The notes: generated by a model from the letters alone, not told the origin. 64,000 nucleotides of DNA from Cylindrotheca closterium (GCA_933822405.4 CAKOGP040001825.1:248001-312000); one strand, 5' to 3'. Positions 43,453-56,989 are shown, numbered from the stretch's first letter. A program made the numbers and translations.

Positions 43453-45112
43453 ATGAAGGACAGGCCCTACTCCATTCCAAAGGAATCAGCCTACCGTTTG
43501 ACTCCTACGACCGCAATATCAAATCTCAAAACACAATTCCTACTGTATTTGGTTGAACGTTCTGGAGAGGGTCCATGTGGCTTAGATGACTATCAAATGA
43601 TTTGGCGATGTGGGAAATCGCTTACCACAGAGGGTTGTCTTTGGGCCATCGTCATAGTCCTTCTATTTGCCCAGCGAAAGCCGGTGTCATGGGCTGTCTT
43701 GTTGACAACGATGCAATACGTGATTGAGGTGTCTTTGAAAGGTTTTCATCGAAAGAGCCACACCACACAAAGCGCCAAGTGGCGAAAGGGGGGTGATGAT
43801 GGTGGTCTGATTCAAGTAGCTCTCCTCGCGTCCCTGTTCCATTCATGCAGAATGGCGGATCATTACAGCGATCTCGCAAAATTGGTGACTCTTGTATCAT
43901 CCACCAACGAGGTTTTTGTTTGTATTTCTTTCATGGTTGCAATTTGTTTGGACCATTCTTTGTTCACGATACACGCTGCTATTTTTGCTTGCACATGGTT
44001 GTGCTTGAAGGCTCTCTCCAGAGATCGTCATGATTCGTTGACGAAAGGAGAATCAGGTGTTCTCGTCACCTTAGCAACTATTTTGATCTCAGAGACGGTG
44101 ATGCAGATCAGAGGCTACGCTTCTTGCACGGGTATCTCACATGAGCTTGTGGCTCTTTTGGGTGGAGCAGGTTGTCTAGCAACTTGTGTAACACTTGTTA
44201 TTTGGAGGTTCCCTTGGTGGATACGACTACAACTACATCTTGTTGGACCACTGGTTACAATTGAGACAGGATTGGCTTGGCGTGGATATAGTCCATGCTT
44301 CAAAGACTATCTGCCTCGATGCTTGGACTGGCTTGTAAGGTTTCTTGTTTCACTAGAAGGTGGCTACCCTAGGTATGTACCACACTTTCCTTCGACGGCG
44401 CAGATTACACAAATACTCAGATTATGTTACGCTTCTGTTGCAAAGGTATTTCGGTTTGATATACTGGCTTGCTGTTTTCGTTGTTGCTTTTGTCCCGACA
44501 AGGCTGGTTCTTGAAACAACGGAACTGGCGGTTGTCATTCGACGAAAATGGTTCCATGCGGTCGCCGTAATTCTTTTCTCTCCTGTGACCAAAACATTCC
44601 CTCAGCTCATGTCCTTGAGTTATGCAATCGCACTATGCGCCTTAGCTGTACTGGAGGACCTTCGTCGGGACCTCCCTGCACTTCAATCATTCTACCTAAG
44701 CTTTATTGATTCAAGGAAGGACAATCCGGAGCTGATTGTGTCTCACATGTTTTTGATTCTTGGTTGTGCAATGCCTCTCTGGATATCAGAGTGGGAAGGT
44801 ACTGAGTCTGTCAAACTGCTTTTGTCGCATTGGGGGGTCTTGTGCCTGGGTATTGGGGATGCGGCTGGAGCAGTCGTTGGAACATGGTACGGAAAACATC
44901 GATGGGGCCAGAATCAAAGAACAATTGAAGGGTCACTGGCAATGTGGACCAGCATCACAATAGCTGGCATTGCATTCATCTCTGTGGATAAGCACTTAGC
45001 TCTTTTTGCTGCATCGACGATTGCAACCTTGATGGAAGCCTTTACATTTCAAATGGACAACTTGGTTTTGCCAATCATTGGTTCTACGGTAATACTCCTA
45101 TTGCAAAATTGA
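43453..45112 (+). CDS. Dolichol kinase
   Basis: Two exons (43453-44372, 44446-45112) encode 528 residues with many membrane segments. The enzyme makes dolichyl phosphate on the endoplasmic reticulum, using CTP, for protein glycosylation. The C-terminal catalytic part has the family pattern: VVIRRKWFHAVAVILFSP, LSHWGVLCLGIGDAAGAVVG and GTWYGKHRWGQNQRTIEGSL. The N-terminal 300 residues are poorly conserved, as usual. The splice was placed to give a 73-nt GT-AG intron (GTATGT ... TTGCAAAG) that joins LEGGYPR to YFGLIYWLAVFVVAF. The gene starts only 58 bp after the GH31 stop on the same strand, and both products would act on glycans in the endomembrane system, though that may be chance. Confidence 0.85.
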
Positions 45113-45197
45113 ACCCAAAGCAGTTGACACGAAGCCAAATAACAAAAAATGGTAATGCGTTGTACAAAACTGTTTTACAGCCTTCATTCCAGGCTAT

Positions 45198-46463
45198 TTA
45201 GCTAACAAATGCAAACATAGGCGCTTTCGTAACTGTCATTGTTGGTGCAAGTGGTTGATTCTGTTTCACCATTGTCTGTGCTCTTATCTCTGGCAAATCT
45301 CTTGGGACCTCATCTAAGTAGATCTTTCTATTGTCCTCCTCGGCATGTTTCAGACGATCCGTAGCCATCTTGACCAAACCCTCCACTTCCTGCAGTTGAG
45401 ATTGAACCGCTGATGTCTTGACGAAGCCGTGAGCCTCCTTCAGTGTTTGGACACATTGCCGTAGCCGTGCGATTTCCTGCCCATGCTCTTTTTGGAGGCG
45501 GTGTTCTATAGCAATGTGAAATACCGCCCTTGACTGACAGATGAGTGACTGGTTTTTGCAGTGAACCCCCCACTCTTTGGCTTGCTTCGGTAATTCTGAT
45601 TCTAACCTCGGATCCTGTGCAGCAGACAATGCTTCATTGTACTGATCATTTCAGAACGATTCGATGAAGGGAAGCTGTAAGACCGACACATTTTGGGGAG
45701 CAATTGCCTTCAGATATGCAATTTCACTTACGATCGATGCCGCAGCTTGCACAAGATAAGCGAGTGTTGTATGTTGTCGAACAGTGCTACCACCTAGATT
45801 GGACATTCGATATATGCATAGCTGACCCTGAGCCAAGAGCAACTTCTCCCAGAATGCAAGTAGAGATTTCGAAAGATCCACAGTCATATAGTCTTCGTTT
45901 TCCACCAGTTGTCGAAGTGTTGACAATATACTGGCTGCAGATTGTGACAAGGATATGGTCATTTTGCAGCCGTCTTTCGTGGTGAGATCAGCAGTGCTTG
46001 CCACATATGACTGCAAAGCCGCAACATTCCAAAGGGTACACGCTCTATCATATAGTAACGAATAATGCGTTTCTTCTGACCTCGTACTAAACGCTCCTCT
46101 CCAGGTAAGTGCAACCCCATTAGACTCTTCATCAACTGTTGGAAATCCTCGTTTCTCGAATTCGAGAAGAGTAGCATGATACTCGTTGCAATCTTCCAAT
46201 GATCGAGATTCTAATGACGCCTTATGAGACTCTTGTAGAATATCAGAAAGTGTGTTTCGAAGTCCTGCCAGTCTCAATATCTCCTCTCGACAGTCTGTGG
46301 ATTTGAAGGAAGGTTTTGGCACAATCCACGAAAGATTTCCTTCGGCATTTGTATCTTGGTAGGTTGCAGGGTTCTCCTCCGAATCCAGCCATTCTGATAG
46401 AGGTTGAGTCAAGTCATGTCGCACAGGCACTTTGAGAGGCAAGACGAGGGATGGTGGAGGCAT
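45198..46463 (-). CDS. BRO1-domain protein (ALIX/Bro1-like, short form)
   Basis: Two exons (45732-46463, 45198-45641) encode 391 residues, about the size of a lone BRO1 domain. Key stretches are SLLYDRACTLWNVAALQSYV, the tetratricopeptide-like helices with TISLSQSAASILSTLRQLV, then KNQSLICQSRAVFHIAIEHR and IYLDEVPRDLPEIRAQTMVK. In animals and fungi BRO1 domains bind ESCRT-III CHMP4/Snf7 and assist vesicle budding or repair. There is no V-domain or Pro-rich tail, so it resembles BROX more than ALIX, though without a CAAX end. The intron 45642-45731 is GT-AG and preserves frame. Confidence 0.8.
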
Positions 46464-46624
46464 TATTAGGGTGTTTTATGAAGCTATTATGGCGGCAATG
46501 CATGAATGAAATGGGCAAAACAAGATTGGGAAAGGCGTGACTCAACGCATGATTCGTTCGATTGTACCGAGTCGTCCTGCATCGTCCGTTTTCAGGTCAG
46601 TTTCTCAACTTCCATACAAACGCG

Positions 46625-47474
46625 ATGACAGATCAACATGAGATTGACGCGGTTGCTACTGATCTTCTATCGAGTCTGGAAATAGGTAATGAGAGCTCCA
46701 ACGAGGTTGATACTCTGATATGCGACGTTGGCTATGGATTCCCTAAAGAAAAGAAACCACGACGTGAAAAAGTAAATGCAGTGACAAGACAGATTGTGAA
46801 CTTTCTAGAATGGCAGGTAGAGGCATCGGAGAATGATCCCAATAAACCCCTTGCACTTGTAAAAGTGGTTGGATGTCACGATAATCACACACGATCAGTG
46901 TTGGAGGACAGAACGAAGGCACTTTTAAAAACGGACAAGTTACCATCGCATGTGGTATTCACTTGCAATTCTTTGGAAGATGTTTGCAGCCCCGAAAATA
47001 ACACCACAACCAAGTACATCTATCTCTCGCCGGATGCGGAAGAGGCAGTAGATCCGGCAAAGCGCCCGCCATCCACGGTCATTATAGGCATGCTGATAGA
47101 TCGACGGGTCCAGCCAAATCGAAGCAGAGACAGGGCATTAGGCTTGGATTTCACTCCTCAACGATGGGCGTTAGGTGAATGCTTTGCTGAAATAAACCCA
47201 AAAGAGCCTTTGAATGTGGATTGCATTTTGGAAGGGATGCAACAATGGTAGGGCTTATTGAATTTTGTTTTTACAATGCTGTTGTACTAAGCGTGTGTGT
47301 CTTTGTTTGACTAATGAAGACTAATTCCACTATTTTTGTAGGTGGTGGAACTGTGAATCTGGTGTTTCAAAAGAATCATTTATTCAGGCTGCGTCCCAGG
47401 CGATAGAACATCATGCAAAACGGCATCCTTCTAGACCCATTCATCTTCCTGCGCAAAGTGAAAAATGCCACTAG
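46625..47474 (+). CDS. TRM10-like SPOUT tRNA methyltransferase
   Basis: Two exons (46625-47247, 47342-47474) encode 251 residues. The TRM10 family methylates N1 of purine 9 in tRNA using S-adenosylmethionine. Seen here are HVVFTCNSLEDVCSPENN, KYIYLSPDAEEAVDPAKRPP, the STVIIGMLIDRRVQPNRSRD segment that corresponds to the family's IGGLVDR loop, and the terminal LNVDCILEGMQQWW. The protein is shorter than animal TRMT10A and lacks a long basic N-terminus. The ATG at 46625 is the first in frame. The gene is divergent from the BRO1 gene, with 161 bp between starts. Confidence 0.72.
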
Positions 47475-47609
47475 CTGTCTGTCTCGGCATGAACACAACT
47501 TTCAATATCGGTAGTAAAATCATACATAGACATCGGCATTGTTTTAAAATCTTGACCACTGGTCTGTTCACATTACTCTATAGTGAAGGCCAAACATGTA
47601 GCACACCGT

Positions 47610-48146
47610 TTACTTTTGGTAGTTGCTGTATCCTGTGCGTGTGACTTGAGCTTCGGCCTCTTCAGCATCTTCCGAGGCAATCTTTGACATCTCACGGGCA
47701 GTGCCTGCTCCAGCTTGTTCCACCTTTTGAATTTCCTTGGCAAGCTTATAATCCGCAATTTGTTGAGGAGTAGCACCCCTCAAAATCTCCTCATCCGATC
47801 TTCCACCAGGTGGCAAATACTCTCCATCATTCTTTACATAAGCATTTTCAGTGGTGTAGTCAGCGGGGACCGTAAGCATTCCTTGATCCTTGTCACGGAC
47901 GGCTGCCAATCGAGTAAATGTACCCGAACGGGCTGTGCGATTGGTGTTGGCCGCAACTCGTTGATCATGTCGTCTCTTGTGCGTCTCATAAGCAGCAGCA
48001 TTTTCCTCTTGTTGAAGAGCGATTGCTAGCCTATGGTCACGATCTTCTTGTGATAGGTTTGGGTCATCAAGTCCTGGCATCTTGACTCCATTGGAGTCGC
48101 CCATCATGACGTAGTCTCCTTCTGCTGTCTTTGTTTCTTCCGACAT
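47610..48146 (-). CDS. Small unknown protein with UIM-like helix
   Basis: A single exon of 178 residues, acidic and rich in Ala, Glu and Gln. The segment EDRDHRLAIALQQEENAAAY looks like a ubiquitin-interacting helix (acidic run, then Ala-Leu), but the usual Ser is missing, so this is only a resemblance. A PPGGRSDEEILRGATPQQ stretch and helical C-terminus follow. No signal or membrane segment. The ATG at 48146 is the first in the frame. The family is unknown to me. Confidence 0.65.
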   Translation of the reverse strand: MSEETKTAEGDYVMMGDSNGVKMPGLDDPNLSQEDRDHRLAIALQQEENAAAYETHKRRHDQRVAANTNRTARSGTFTRLAAVRDKDQGMLTVPADYTTENAYVKNDGEYLPPGGRSDEEILRGATPQQIADYKLAKEIQKVEQAGAGTAREMSKIASEDAEEAEAQVTRTGYSNYQK

Positions 48147-48665
48147 GATATTTCAAATAAATTGGATCTAATTTCTGTTCAGGATCGAAACGAATAAGTC
48201 AGCGCAAATGACACACTCATACAACGAAACAATTTGAACCCCACAGTTTTCTGCCCTTTTTCTGCCACAAAAGAACCTTTCTCGATGGAGGCAGAATGCA
48301 TCGCAACACTCCCGTCAAGGACCGTGGCTGACCTCTTCAAATTTCGTAAATTCGAAGCCAAATCTTCCAATTCTGTCAATTCCAAATAAGCTGGTGACAA
48401 TTGAATCGTCTTCGGTTTGCATTCTACCATTCCAACCTTCTTTCTTACTCACCCGGGGCAAATAATGAAGCCAACCTATGGTCTTCTTATCAATTCTCGT
48501 TTCTTTTTCCTTCAACTGATCCAAAAATGGTCGTGTTCTGCATTGGCTCGTGGTAAATCACACGCTGGCTTGCGGACAGCACTTTGAAAAGTTGGACCGC
48601 TCCGACTACTTTCTCAAATTGAAAACAAGACATGCATGCTGTATCTCGAAATCTATTTTGGAAGC
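48147..48665. promoter_or_regulatory. Divergent intergenic region upstream of LIG4
   Basis: 519 bp between the small UIM-like gene and DNA ligase IV. An alternative in-frame LIG4 start at 48636 would shorten it. No other feature seen. Confidence 0.4.
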
Positions 48666-51600
48666 ATGTCGGATGTGGAGCAAGTTGTCGAAGAACCTGT
48701 TGGCGAGGGTGAAGCCTCGGTCAACGAAGATAATCTAGACGATGCCTCTGTTTCGAGTGACGACACTGTAGAACCAGACTGCTCTGCTGCAAACATGTGG
48801 TCATTCGCACTAATTTGCTCTCGGATGGAAACTCTGTATCAGCTGCGGAGGGGGAAAAATAAGAAAGGGGTCAAAGTAGAGCAGAAGTATGAGTATATCA
48901 TGCCTAAGAAGCTTATACAAGCTACGAAAGGGCAAAGTTTATACCCACTGCTAAGACTGTACTGTCCTGATATTGACAATAAGCGCTTTTATAATATGAA
49001 GGAAAGCCAAATTGCCACGGCGTACATCAATGCTCTGAGCCTCGGCGACGGCAGCACTGCCAAAATGCTCAAAAACTATACCGATAGTCAACACGCTCCG
49101 CCGCATTTAGTTGGTGACCTATCACTTGTGGTAGAACAAGTCATGAAGGATCGGAGAACCTTTCCAAAATCGAAGATGCGATTGCAAGATATCAATAGCC
49201 TACTAGACGAGCTTGCCGGTCTAAAGAAGAAGACACACCATCACAACCATCAATGGAGGGAAGGAAGTCAAGGAATCAAACCAAAGAAGAATGCCAACCT
49301 TAACGACATGCGAGAAAAGTGGCTCAAAAAAGTAATTGACAGCAAGAAACTGAGCCCCTTGGAGCATAAATGGCTGGTGAGGATCATTATGAAGAAACCA
49401 GAATTCGGAATGCGCAGCATGACCATTCTAAAGTTTTATAGCCGCTATGCCCCCGAGATTATGGGTACACACAATAGCCTTCTGAGTCTGTGCAACAAGT
49501 TGGCCAATCCGGAGTACGAAAAGAATAGAAGACAAAAGGAGGAAGAGGAAAAGAAGGCCAACCAAGGTATTTGTTCGCGATGGGATCCACAAACCCAGCC
49601 CGTTGTTCTACGCAATATGTTATCTCCCATGCTTTCTTCCAAATTAACCTTCGAGAAGGCAATGGCGCAGGTTACGGCCAACCATACCGAGTACCTCAAG
49701 GGTGCACAGGATATCAAGTGTCTCGCCCTCGAGTTCCCTGTAATGTGTGCCGAGACCAAGTTGGATGGCGAGCGAATGATTATTCACTTCCAAAATGGAA
49801 CAGTTAGAATGCACACACGCAATGGGAAGTGGTACTCGGGTCTCTACAGTCCTGTACTGGGACCGGCAGTGCGGAGGGCGTTGCAAAACTACACGGTGGA
49901 TGCAATTTTCGATGGAGAGATCATGTCATGGGACAATCAAAAGAAAGAATTGGTTCCATTTGGTTACAATCGTACCATCGCAAACTATCGACGGTCGTAC
50001 ATGGATCGAAATGGTCTCCTCGAAGCCATCGATACCAAGCTCCACGAAGAGGAGACTGATTCACGAGTGATGACCAACCAGGATGATTGGGCCGTCAAAA
50101 ATGCTGATAGAGATGAAAATGACGGAAAGGAGTGCTGGCTGCTCTATTGCGTCTTTGATCTTTTGTATGTTGGTGGAAAGGATGCTACTCGCCTGTTACA
50201 TAACGACTGCGGTTTGAAACACGTGAAACCAGGGTCAATCATCCATTTGACATGTCTTGAGCGAAAGCAAGTACTGCAGCGGTTGCTCTCGGAACAGGAA
50301 CATGAGATCGAAATCTGCAAATCTGTAGTGATCAGACCGAATGGAGACTGTGTACCTGGCGATGAATATTATGGACAGAAGGTCATGGAGCACGGATACG
50401 AACGTACTTTTCTCGATTCGACACACACAGCGATGAAGAGACTGGTCACTTCAGTTGAAGAGATTGATGCTAAACAACGGGGTCACTTAGCATCGAATGA
50501 AATTAGTGTGAGACGGGCACAAGCTGTCGAGGAATTTTTCAGGACTGTTGTGGAACATCACAGGAAGGAAGGGATTGTAATCAAGGATTTGGCATCTCCG
50601 TACATACTTGGAGAACCATCTCGTCGACGGAAGCACTGGTTCAAGTTCAAACCCGATTATGAGCGGGCCACTGGGAACGCAGTCGATATAGACGTTGTTA
50701 TACTAGGGGGTACATACGCTTCAGGCCTCAAGCATTCCGGCAAGATTTCATCATTTCTGTGTGGATGTGTCGATCACGAGGACTCGTCTTCCTTTATGAC
50801 ATTTTGCAATATAAATGGTGCATCCACAAGCTTCGATCGCCTCAACAAACTGTTGGCACACACTGGATTCAAGCAAGCAACCAAAGATAGTCCGATGGAG
50901 TTGGGGAAGTGGTTTCTTTCAAGTGAGCTGCCACCAGGTGAAGAGGTACCTGAATTCATTTCAAGCAGATCTTTGCAACGTGGAGAAGAAGACTACAATG
51001 GCTGGAAATATAGCAAGAATAAGAACTATCCAGATATGTGGATCAATCCGGAAGATTCTGTTGTCTTGACAATCGAAGGACAGGAGCTGATTACAACTGA
51101 TGAATATTCAGCTGGTGTCTGTCTTCGGTTCCCGAAAATTATTAAGATTCGCCTTGATGAAATGGAAGGAGCAAAGGCCGCGAATGAAGTTGAGTCTGAC
51201 AGGGATCTTTGGGACACCTACATCACAACCATTCGACAGCGCGAGGAGACTTCCAAATTAATGGAATCCTCTCAGTTCTCACAGTCACTCGCGATGCCAG
51301 ATAGAGCTGCAGTGTCTAGACGCTTTTTGACGCCAGAAGAATTTAAGAGCAAGACCAAAAAGAGGAAAAGAAAGGCACAGATATTACCATCGTCAAAGGT
51401 ACCAAAGGTTTCTGCAAAGACGAAGATTCTATCAGGCTACATGTTTGCGTTCTTAGATGGCAAGTACTCGCTTGATCCGGAGAGTCTGGATGCAAAAGCA
51501 GCGAAGGAAGAAGGCTGGTACGAGTTGGCTACAAACTGTAAGGGGAAGGAACATGTAATGGAATTCATTCAATCTCATGGCGGCAAAGTGAAGGTTGGGC

Positions 51601-52641
51601 CTCAGGTCGGAGACAAATTCGTCCTTGGTGGAAGAGAGACCGACGCTAGGGTCGTTCACTACATGAAAGCAATTAGAAATGCAAGGGAGCAAGTTCGCAC
51701 AGCAACGACAAAAAGCAAGAAGACGGAAGAATTGATGCGAATGGCTGAAAGCGAAGGTGTTTTGAAATGGATATTTGTTTACTCGATTGTACATCGATGG
51801 ATCAACGAGCGCAAAGCCAGCGTAGAAAATGAAGAGATGCTACCTTCGATCAAAGAGACTGACCCAAGCGTGCTGGTGCCAAAAGCACATCACTACTTGA
51901 CCCGAGATGCTCTTGCGGAAATAGACAGTATTCAAGACATTTTTGATCTGGACACAAGCGACCTTACAGAAACTGACTTCGAACGAGCTTTGCTGGATAT
52001 CGCCAAACAATTCGACGACTTTGACGCCCCTTGGCAGAATAAATCATTTTGGCTTGGTCTGTTGAATGATAATGAAGATAATTCGAAGGAGATGTTTGAG
52101 AAGGTATTTTGGCCTATCGACTGGGGTGTCACGAACAGATGCCAAGTCGTAGTTTTTCCTCACGTTTACAATGACATCCAAATTGATCAAGTTGATCCCA
52201 AAGAGGGACTTGCAGATGCAAATAGTGATTACTGGGACGAAGTTGAGAAAGAAGGAAAATTGGACGCCACAAGCGATTGCGTCTTGTCCACACTTCCTCT
52301 AGCTCGAGGCATGGGAGCAATTGGTAAGACTGGGCTCAATTGCGAAGTCATCAAGTCTCTCAAGGAGATGTACTAACATTCGATTATTGGTTCCAATTGC
52401 CACAGTTTCTTCAAGCTTCAATGCGCAAGTAACACATATCATTTGCGACTTGAAGGAAAATATCGATGGCATCATTTCGACTAGCGATGAAGCAGGTATT
52501 GGTGAAGAAATCTTCAGAGATGCCGAAAAATGGAAATGCCTACTGCCTCATTTGAAATCGGTTGTAGACACGAACACAGATGTAAAACTCGTGTCACCTG
52601 CCTGGATTAGAAAGCAATGGGATGATCATTTCTGCACATGA
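48666..52641 (+). CDS. LIG4: DNA ligase IV
   Basis: Two exons (48666-52323, 52406-52641) encode 1297 residues, longer than the ~910 of animals. LIG4 seals double-strand breaks in non-homologous end joining with XRCC4. The catalytic Lys is K365 in ETKLDGERM (motif I); IFDGEIMSWD, KEGIVIKDLASPY and KHWFKFKPDY are motifs III, IV and V. Two BRCT domains follow (AKTKILSGYMFAFLDG start, and the second ending LVSPAWIRKQWDDH). The second BRCT is split by an intron with a clear TACTAAC branch site; without splicing the frame ends early. The extra length lies in the N-terminus and in inserts within the catalytic core and after it (KSKTKKRKRKAQ). ATG at 48636 is an alternative start. Confidence 0.92.
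52324..52405 (+). other. Intron with consensus branch site in LIG4
   Basis: 82-nt GT-AG intron whose TACTAAC sequence about 30 nt before the acceptor matches the classic branch-point consensus, useful for judging other introns in the window. Confidence 0.75.
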
Positions 52642-52780
52642 ACGTTGCCTCCGAGCACGTACATCGTACCCTTCTACTGCGCGTACACCAGGCGTGTATC
52701 CAAGAGTCTCTTGTGGAACGTACTAAAATAAAAGTACTGTAGGAAAAGTGTAACATACAAAACTTCGACTTGCTATCCCC

Positions 52781-55539
52781 TTATCGCCCTACTTCCGCTT
52801 GCAACCAATCATGCAATATTACCTGATCAACACTCAACCGATCAGACGCTTTAGGATTCAACATTGCCACGATCAAGTCTCTTGACTCCTTGGATGTGTC
52901 TGCTGGAAAGAACCAATGTGGTCCCAAAAAGTCCCGCTCTTCTGCTTCTGACACAATCGGAGCTAGAGCAGCTTCTGGCGATGACCGCCGACCACCTTCC
53001 TGTCGAATCCCATCGTACCACTTCTTGTAAGATTGGAACCTTGGACATCGCAAAAGGTCTTCTCCAAACGGCAACGATTTGAAAAGCATGGCGTAGAGGA
53101 TGACACCTGCACTCCAAACATCTGCTTTGCTTCCATCGTAGCCGAGGCCCGAACTTCTGCCATTCACCTTTTTCGATTCATCGGATTGTGAGATAATTTC
53201 TGGGGCAACGTAGTGTGGTGAGCCGACCACAGACGTCATTCGTCGTAGCGGTGAAGGCCCATCGTCAAGATCGTTGGCTGCGCACAAATCATCCATTGTG
53301 CCACAAGTCAAAAATTGAAGGGCGCATAGACTTTGATCCACAACAATGCTGAAAGGATTACCAGAGGGTTTAAGAACAGGTTGTGGAGGCGGTGTCACTA
53401 GGGCATCTTCTTCCACCATGACCTTGACGTTGGGATCTGCGTTGGGACCAAATGTCGATGACAACCCGAAATCGGCAATTTTTAACGAGGTTGTTCCGTT
53501 CTCTTTATTGTGTACCAATAGATTCTCTGGCTTCAAATCTCTGTGAGCGATACCACTCTTATGACAGTATTGGATTCCACTTGCTAGTTCATAAAAGAAC
53601 CTTCTCATCATTCGTTCCGATTCATCGTCTGTTGATCCCTTCGCCCCAGCGCTGCTGCTAATCAAGTCGAACAATTCACCTCCATTCACAAGCTCAAGAA
53701 TCAGAAACATTGTAGACTTTGACTCTTGAATGAATTCAAGAACTTCAAACAAATGAAGCACGTTTGGATGACGCCCAATCAACATCATGTTCCGCACTTC
53801 CTTTGTTGCTGCACGGCGCTGACGAAGCCATCGAAGGTATTTGGAGGGTACCGCAGGAATAGCAATATAAGCATTGAGTTCTTCACAATGTACAGTTACT
53901 CTTTCGGTGTAGGCGGCACGCATCAGACCACTAATAGAAGTAGGAATAGGAAAAATGAGCGCTTGTGACATGGGTATTGAAAGTTCAAGTTGACAATTGG
54001 TTGTACTCACGTTCGGGTTTGATCCAGAGGAAAGGGCTTCATATCGTCATCATTTTTACTGAGTCCGGATGTATCTGTTCCAACTCGCGATGGTGGCATT
54101 TCATCTCCAGCAGTAGAGAGAGGTGGCTGTCCAGCGTTAACACGTTCAATGGCAGACATGGTTTCTTCAAACTCGGAATCGGTGGCATTAAAGGGAATAT
54201 GCCCCCAGATTTCAATACACCGCGTCAAGGTCAATTCCCGCAGTTGGTTTGTGCGAGGATCAATGTAGGCAGCAATCAAACTCAGTCGCAATCCTTTCTC
54301 CGCATTTCCACGGTCCACTTGAATCGAGCTCTGCTCATTCTGTCCACTGTATCTTTGCAAGGTTCTCAAGTTTCTACTGTTTGGATTCACTAGCCACCAC
54401 ACGTGTCTGCTTTCCATGGGCTTTTTGCCCTTTTTGACATCTGATTCCATGTCATCTCCCTTCTTGACTACCACTACACCCTTGAGTCCTTCAGCTTGAA
54501 GGATGCGATATCCAACGGGATTGAGGATTTTGATAGCAACAGCTTCTTCGGTCAATCCATGATGCAAGGACTGGTCTTGGTTACCTCCCATTTGCATGGA
54601 TGCCGCTCGGGTATAATGTGCTGACCGTGAGGGTGCGTCTTGCCCATCGAGCATGACTCCAGTCTTGTTGGCTTCAATTGCCAGCTCGCTATCCCCCTGA
54701 GTCTTGGATGTCTTGGATGATGACTTGGGCTGTTGAACATCATCTTCATTGCTGATTTCTGCATTGTTGTCTACTGTCAAGTCATCTTTCACATCTTCGA
54801 CTCCTCCACATGCTTCGGGAGCACAAAAGAAACCCATTGTTTCCCCCTCTCCAGCATCGCTGAGTTCCACCTTCTTTTGTTCCACAACTCCTCGTCGAAT
54901 CGGGTATTCACTCAATGGTCTCAATCGATGACCTTCGTAGACAACTCCTGCAACACCACCACCCCGATAATTTCCAATCTCGTAGGTTGGTTTCTTATCC
55001 ACTGTAATCACTGACCCATCGTAGGTATCCACTGGACGGCAAAAGCCATCACGTTCTTTCATGTGTTGCTTCTGGGAAATGAAGTCTCTCTGTTGACGTT
55101 CTTCTGCAGTGTCTGGCCAATTCGCATTGGCGGCATTGACCTTGTTGTTTCCATTGTTTCCAATTTCCGACTATGAAGATTGCATCGATTGGTGAGCGCA
55201 TGGCACACTCAACTTGCTTCATTCTGTAACAACAATCAAATAACTTACCTCCACACTTCGTATCGATCTTTCGCTTGGAGATTGCGGATTAGATGGAGAT
55301 GATTCTGTATGATTAAAAGAGGTGGTTCCCTCCAGTTCCTCATCCTTCTTGGACCCTCGAAGCTTTCTCATGATTCCTCCCTTCTTTCGTTGACTTCGAC
55401 TCGCTGAAAGGGATCTTCCAACTCCATTGTCAGCTTCTTTTGGTGGATCTTGCATTTTCTTCTTTCCCATGGAGAATCTCTTCCATTTCTTTGTGGGAGT
55501 GGGTGGGTTTCCATTGGGAGAAGAGGCAATGGTTGCCAT
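52781..55539 (-). CDS. Ser/Thr protein kinase (CAMK-like) with large insertions in the catalytic domain
   Basis: Three exons (55249-55539, 54011-55170, 52781-53930) encode 866 residues. After a basic N-terminus (TPTKKWKRFSMGKKKM) comes a Gly-rich loop (IGNYRGGGVAGVVYEGH, near 162). The VAIK lysine follows only at about 305, after an acidic Ser-rich insertion of some 135 residues. A second insertion of about 200 residues separates it from the alpha-C Glu (ATKEVRNMM). Then come HPNVLHLFEVLEF, HRDLKPENLL (near 614), DFGLSS (near 637), a long activation segment of about 88 residues, and GSPHYVAPEII. ADVWSAGVILYAMLFKSLPF and the final helix complete the C-lobe. All catalytic residues are present, so it should be active. 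Family: CAMK/SNF1-like; substrate unknown. Confidence 0.85.
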
Positions 55540-56446
55540 TGTGACACAAGAGTTTTGGTGCACTTCAGTAGTTGTAATAACGGTTGCAAAGAAAAAGCGA
55601 AAAAATCAATGATTTCTCAACTGTTCCAAATATTGGATGTTTGATGGAATCTTTCAGTTTTCGAGAAGATTAATGGGACGTTGCAATTGTCACCAGTAAG
55701 CTACTTTCCGCAAGCTTCACTTTTTTTGTGCTATTCTGCTTTTGGTGGGAGACTATAGGAGAGGCTATATTGCTATCAATGTACAGGTACCGGTAAGTAT
55801 GCTGCACCTTTTTTTCCAACAATACACAAGCCAAAGTTGACGTTGCCAAAAGGAGATTTTAGTCGTTCGTGGGAGAGGCCTGCGGCACCAAATCCGAGTC
55901 GGCCGTGCCAACGTGCCAACGAATGATCGATTGCTTCGATCGCTGTGCAATGAGAAGATGGGCAAACGGACAGACACAACATGCGGAGCCTCGAAGATAA
56001 CCGAATTCCCACCTGTGTGCCTGCCAGTACTGAAAGTACCTACACACTTTGGAACAAGTTCAAAGTTGACCCCGCGTGTGACTTTCCCGGACATCCGCCC
56101 AAAGTGATTTTGACATCGGGAACCCTCTCGCCACATATCCCTCTAGGGTGAGTTTGTGGATGTCGACTTGTTGGTGAAAGCAAAGGACAGCAATGACCCA
56201 AATTCATGGAGAAAGGCTTGGCACAGTGAGACGCTTACAGGCGTTGGCTTTTGGCTGCTGCATGGTGGCTTGTTCGTGGTTTGAGTCCCGAGCATTGTGT
56301 GGCTTGGGTGGCTTTGGGTCAACGGGTTTCAGTACCAATGTCTACGCTTGAATTTTGGAAATTGATTTCCTGTGCTCACACAAAGTCTTTTCTTTCGGAC
56401 TCTTAGATCTCGTCTACAACTGCAAACACACTACACATTCACAACA
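55540..56446. promoter_or_regulatory. Divergent intergenic region, kinase / E2 genes
   Basis: 907 bp without a supported gene. A GTACAGGTACCGGTAAGTA element lies at 55781-55799, of the kind repeated in other gaps. Confidence 0.45.

Positions 56447-56989
<543 letters not shown>

Noticed and set aside
44373..44403. A 31-nt intron in the dolichol kinase gene
   Set aside because: A 73-nt GT-AG intron ending at 44445 keeps the frame, has the usual size for the window and gives a good TM segment.
45642..45669. A very short intron (GTACAA to CACAG) in the BRO1 gene
   Set aside because: A 90-nt intron at 45642-45731 with a GTAAGT donor fits the family sequence and the usual intron size.
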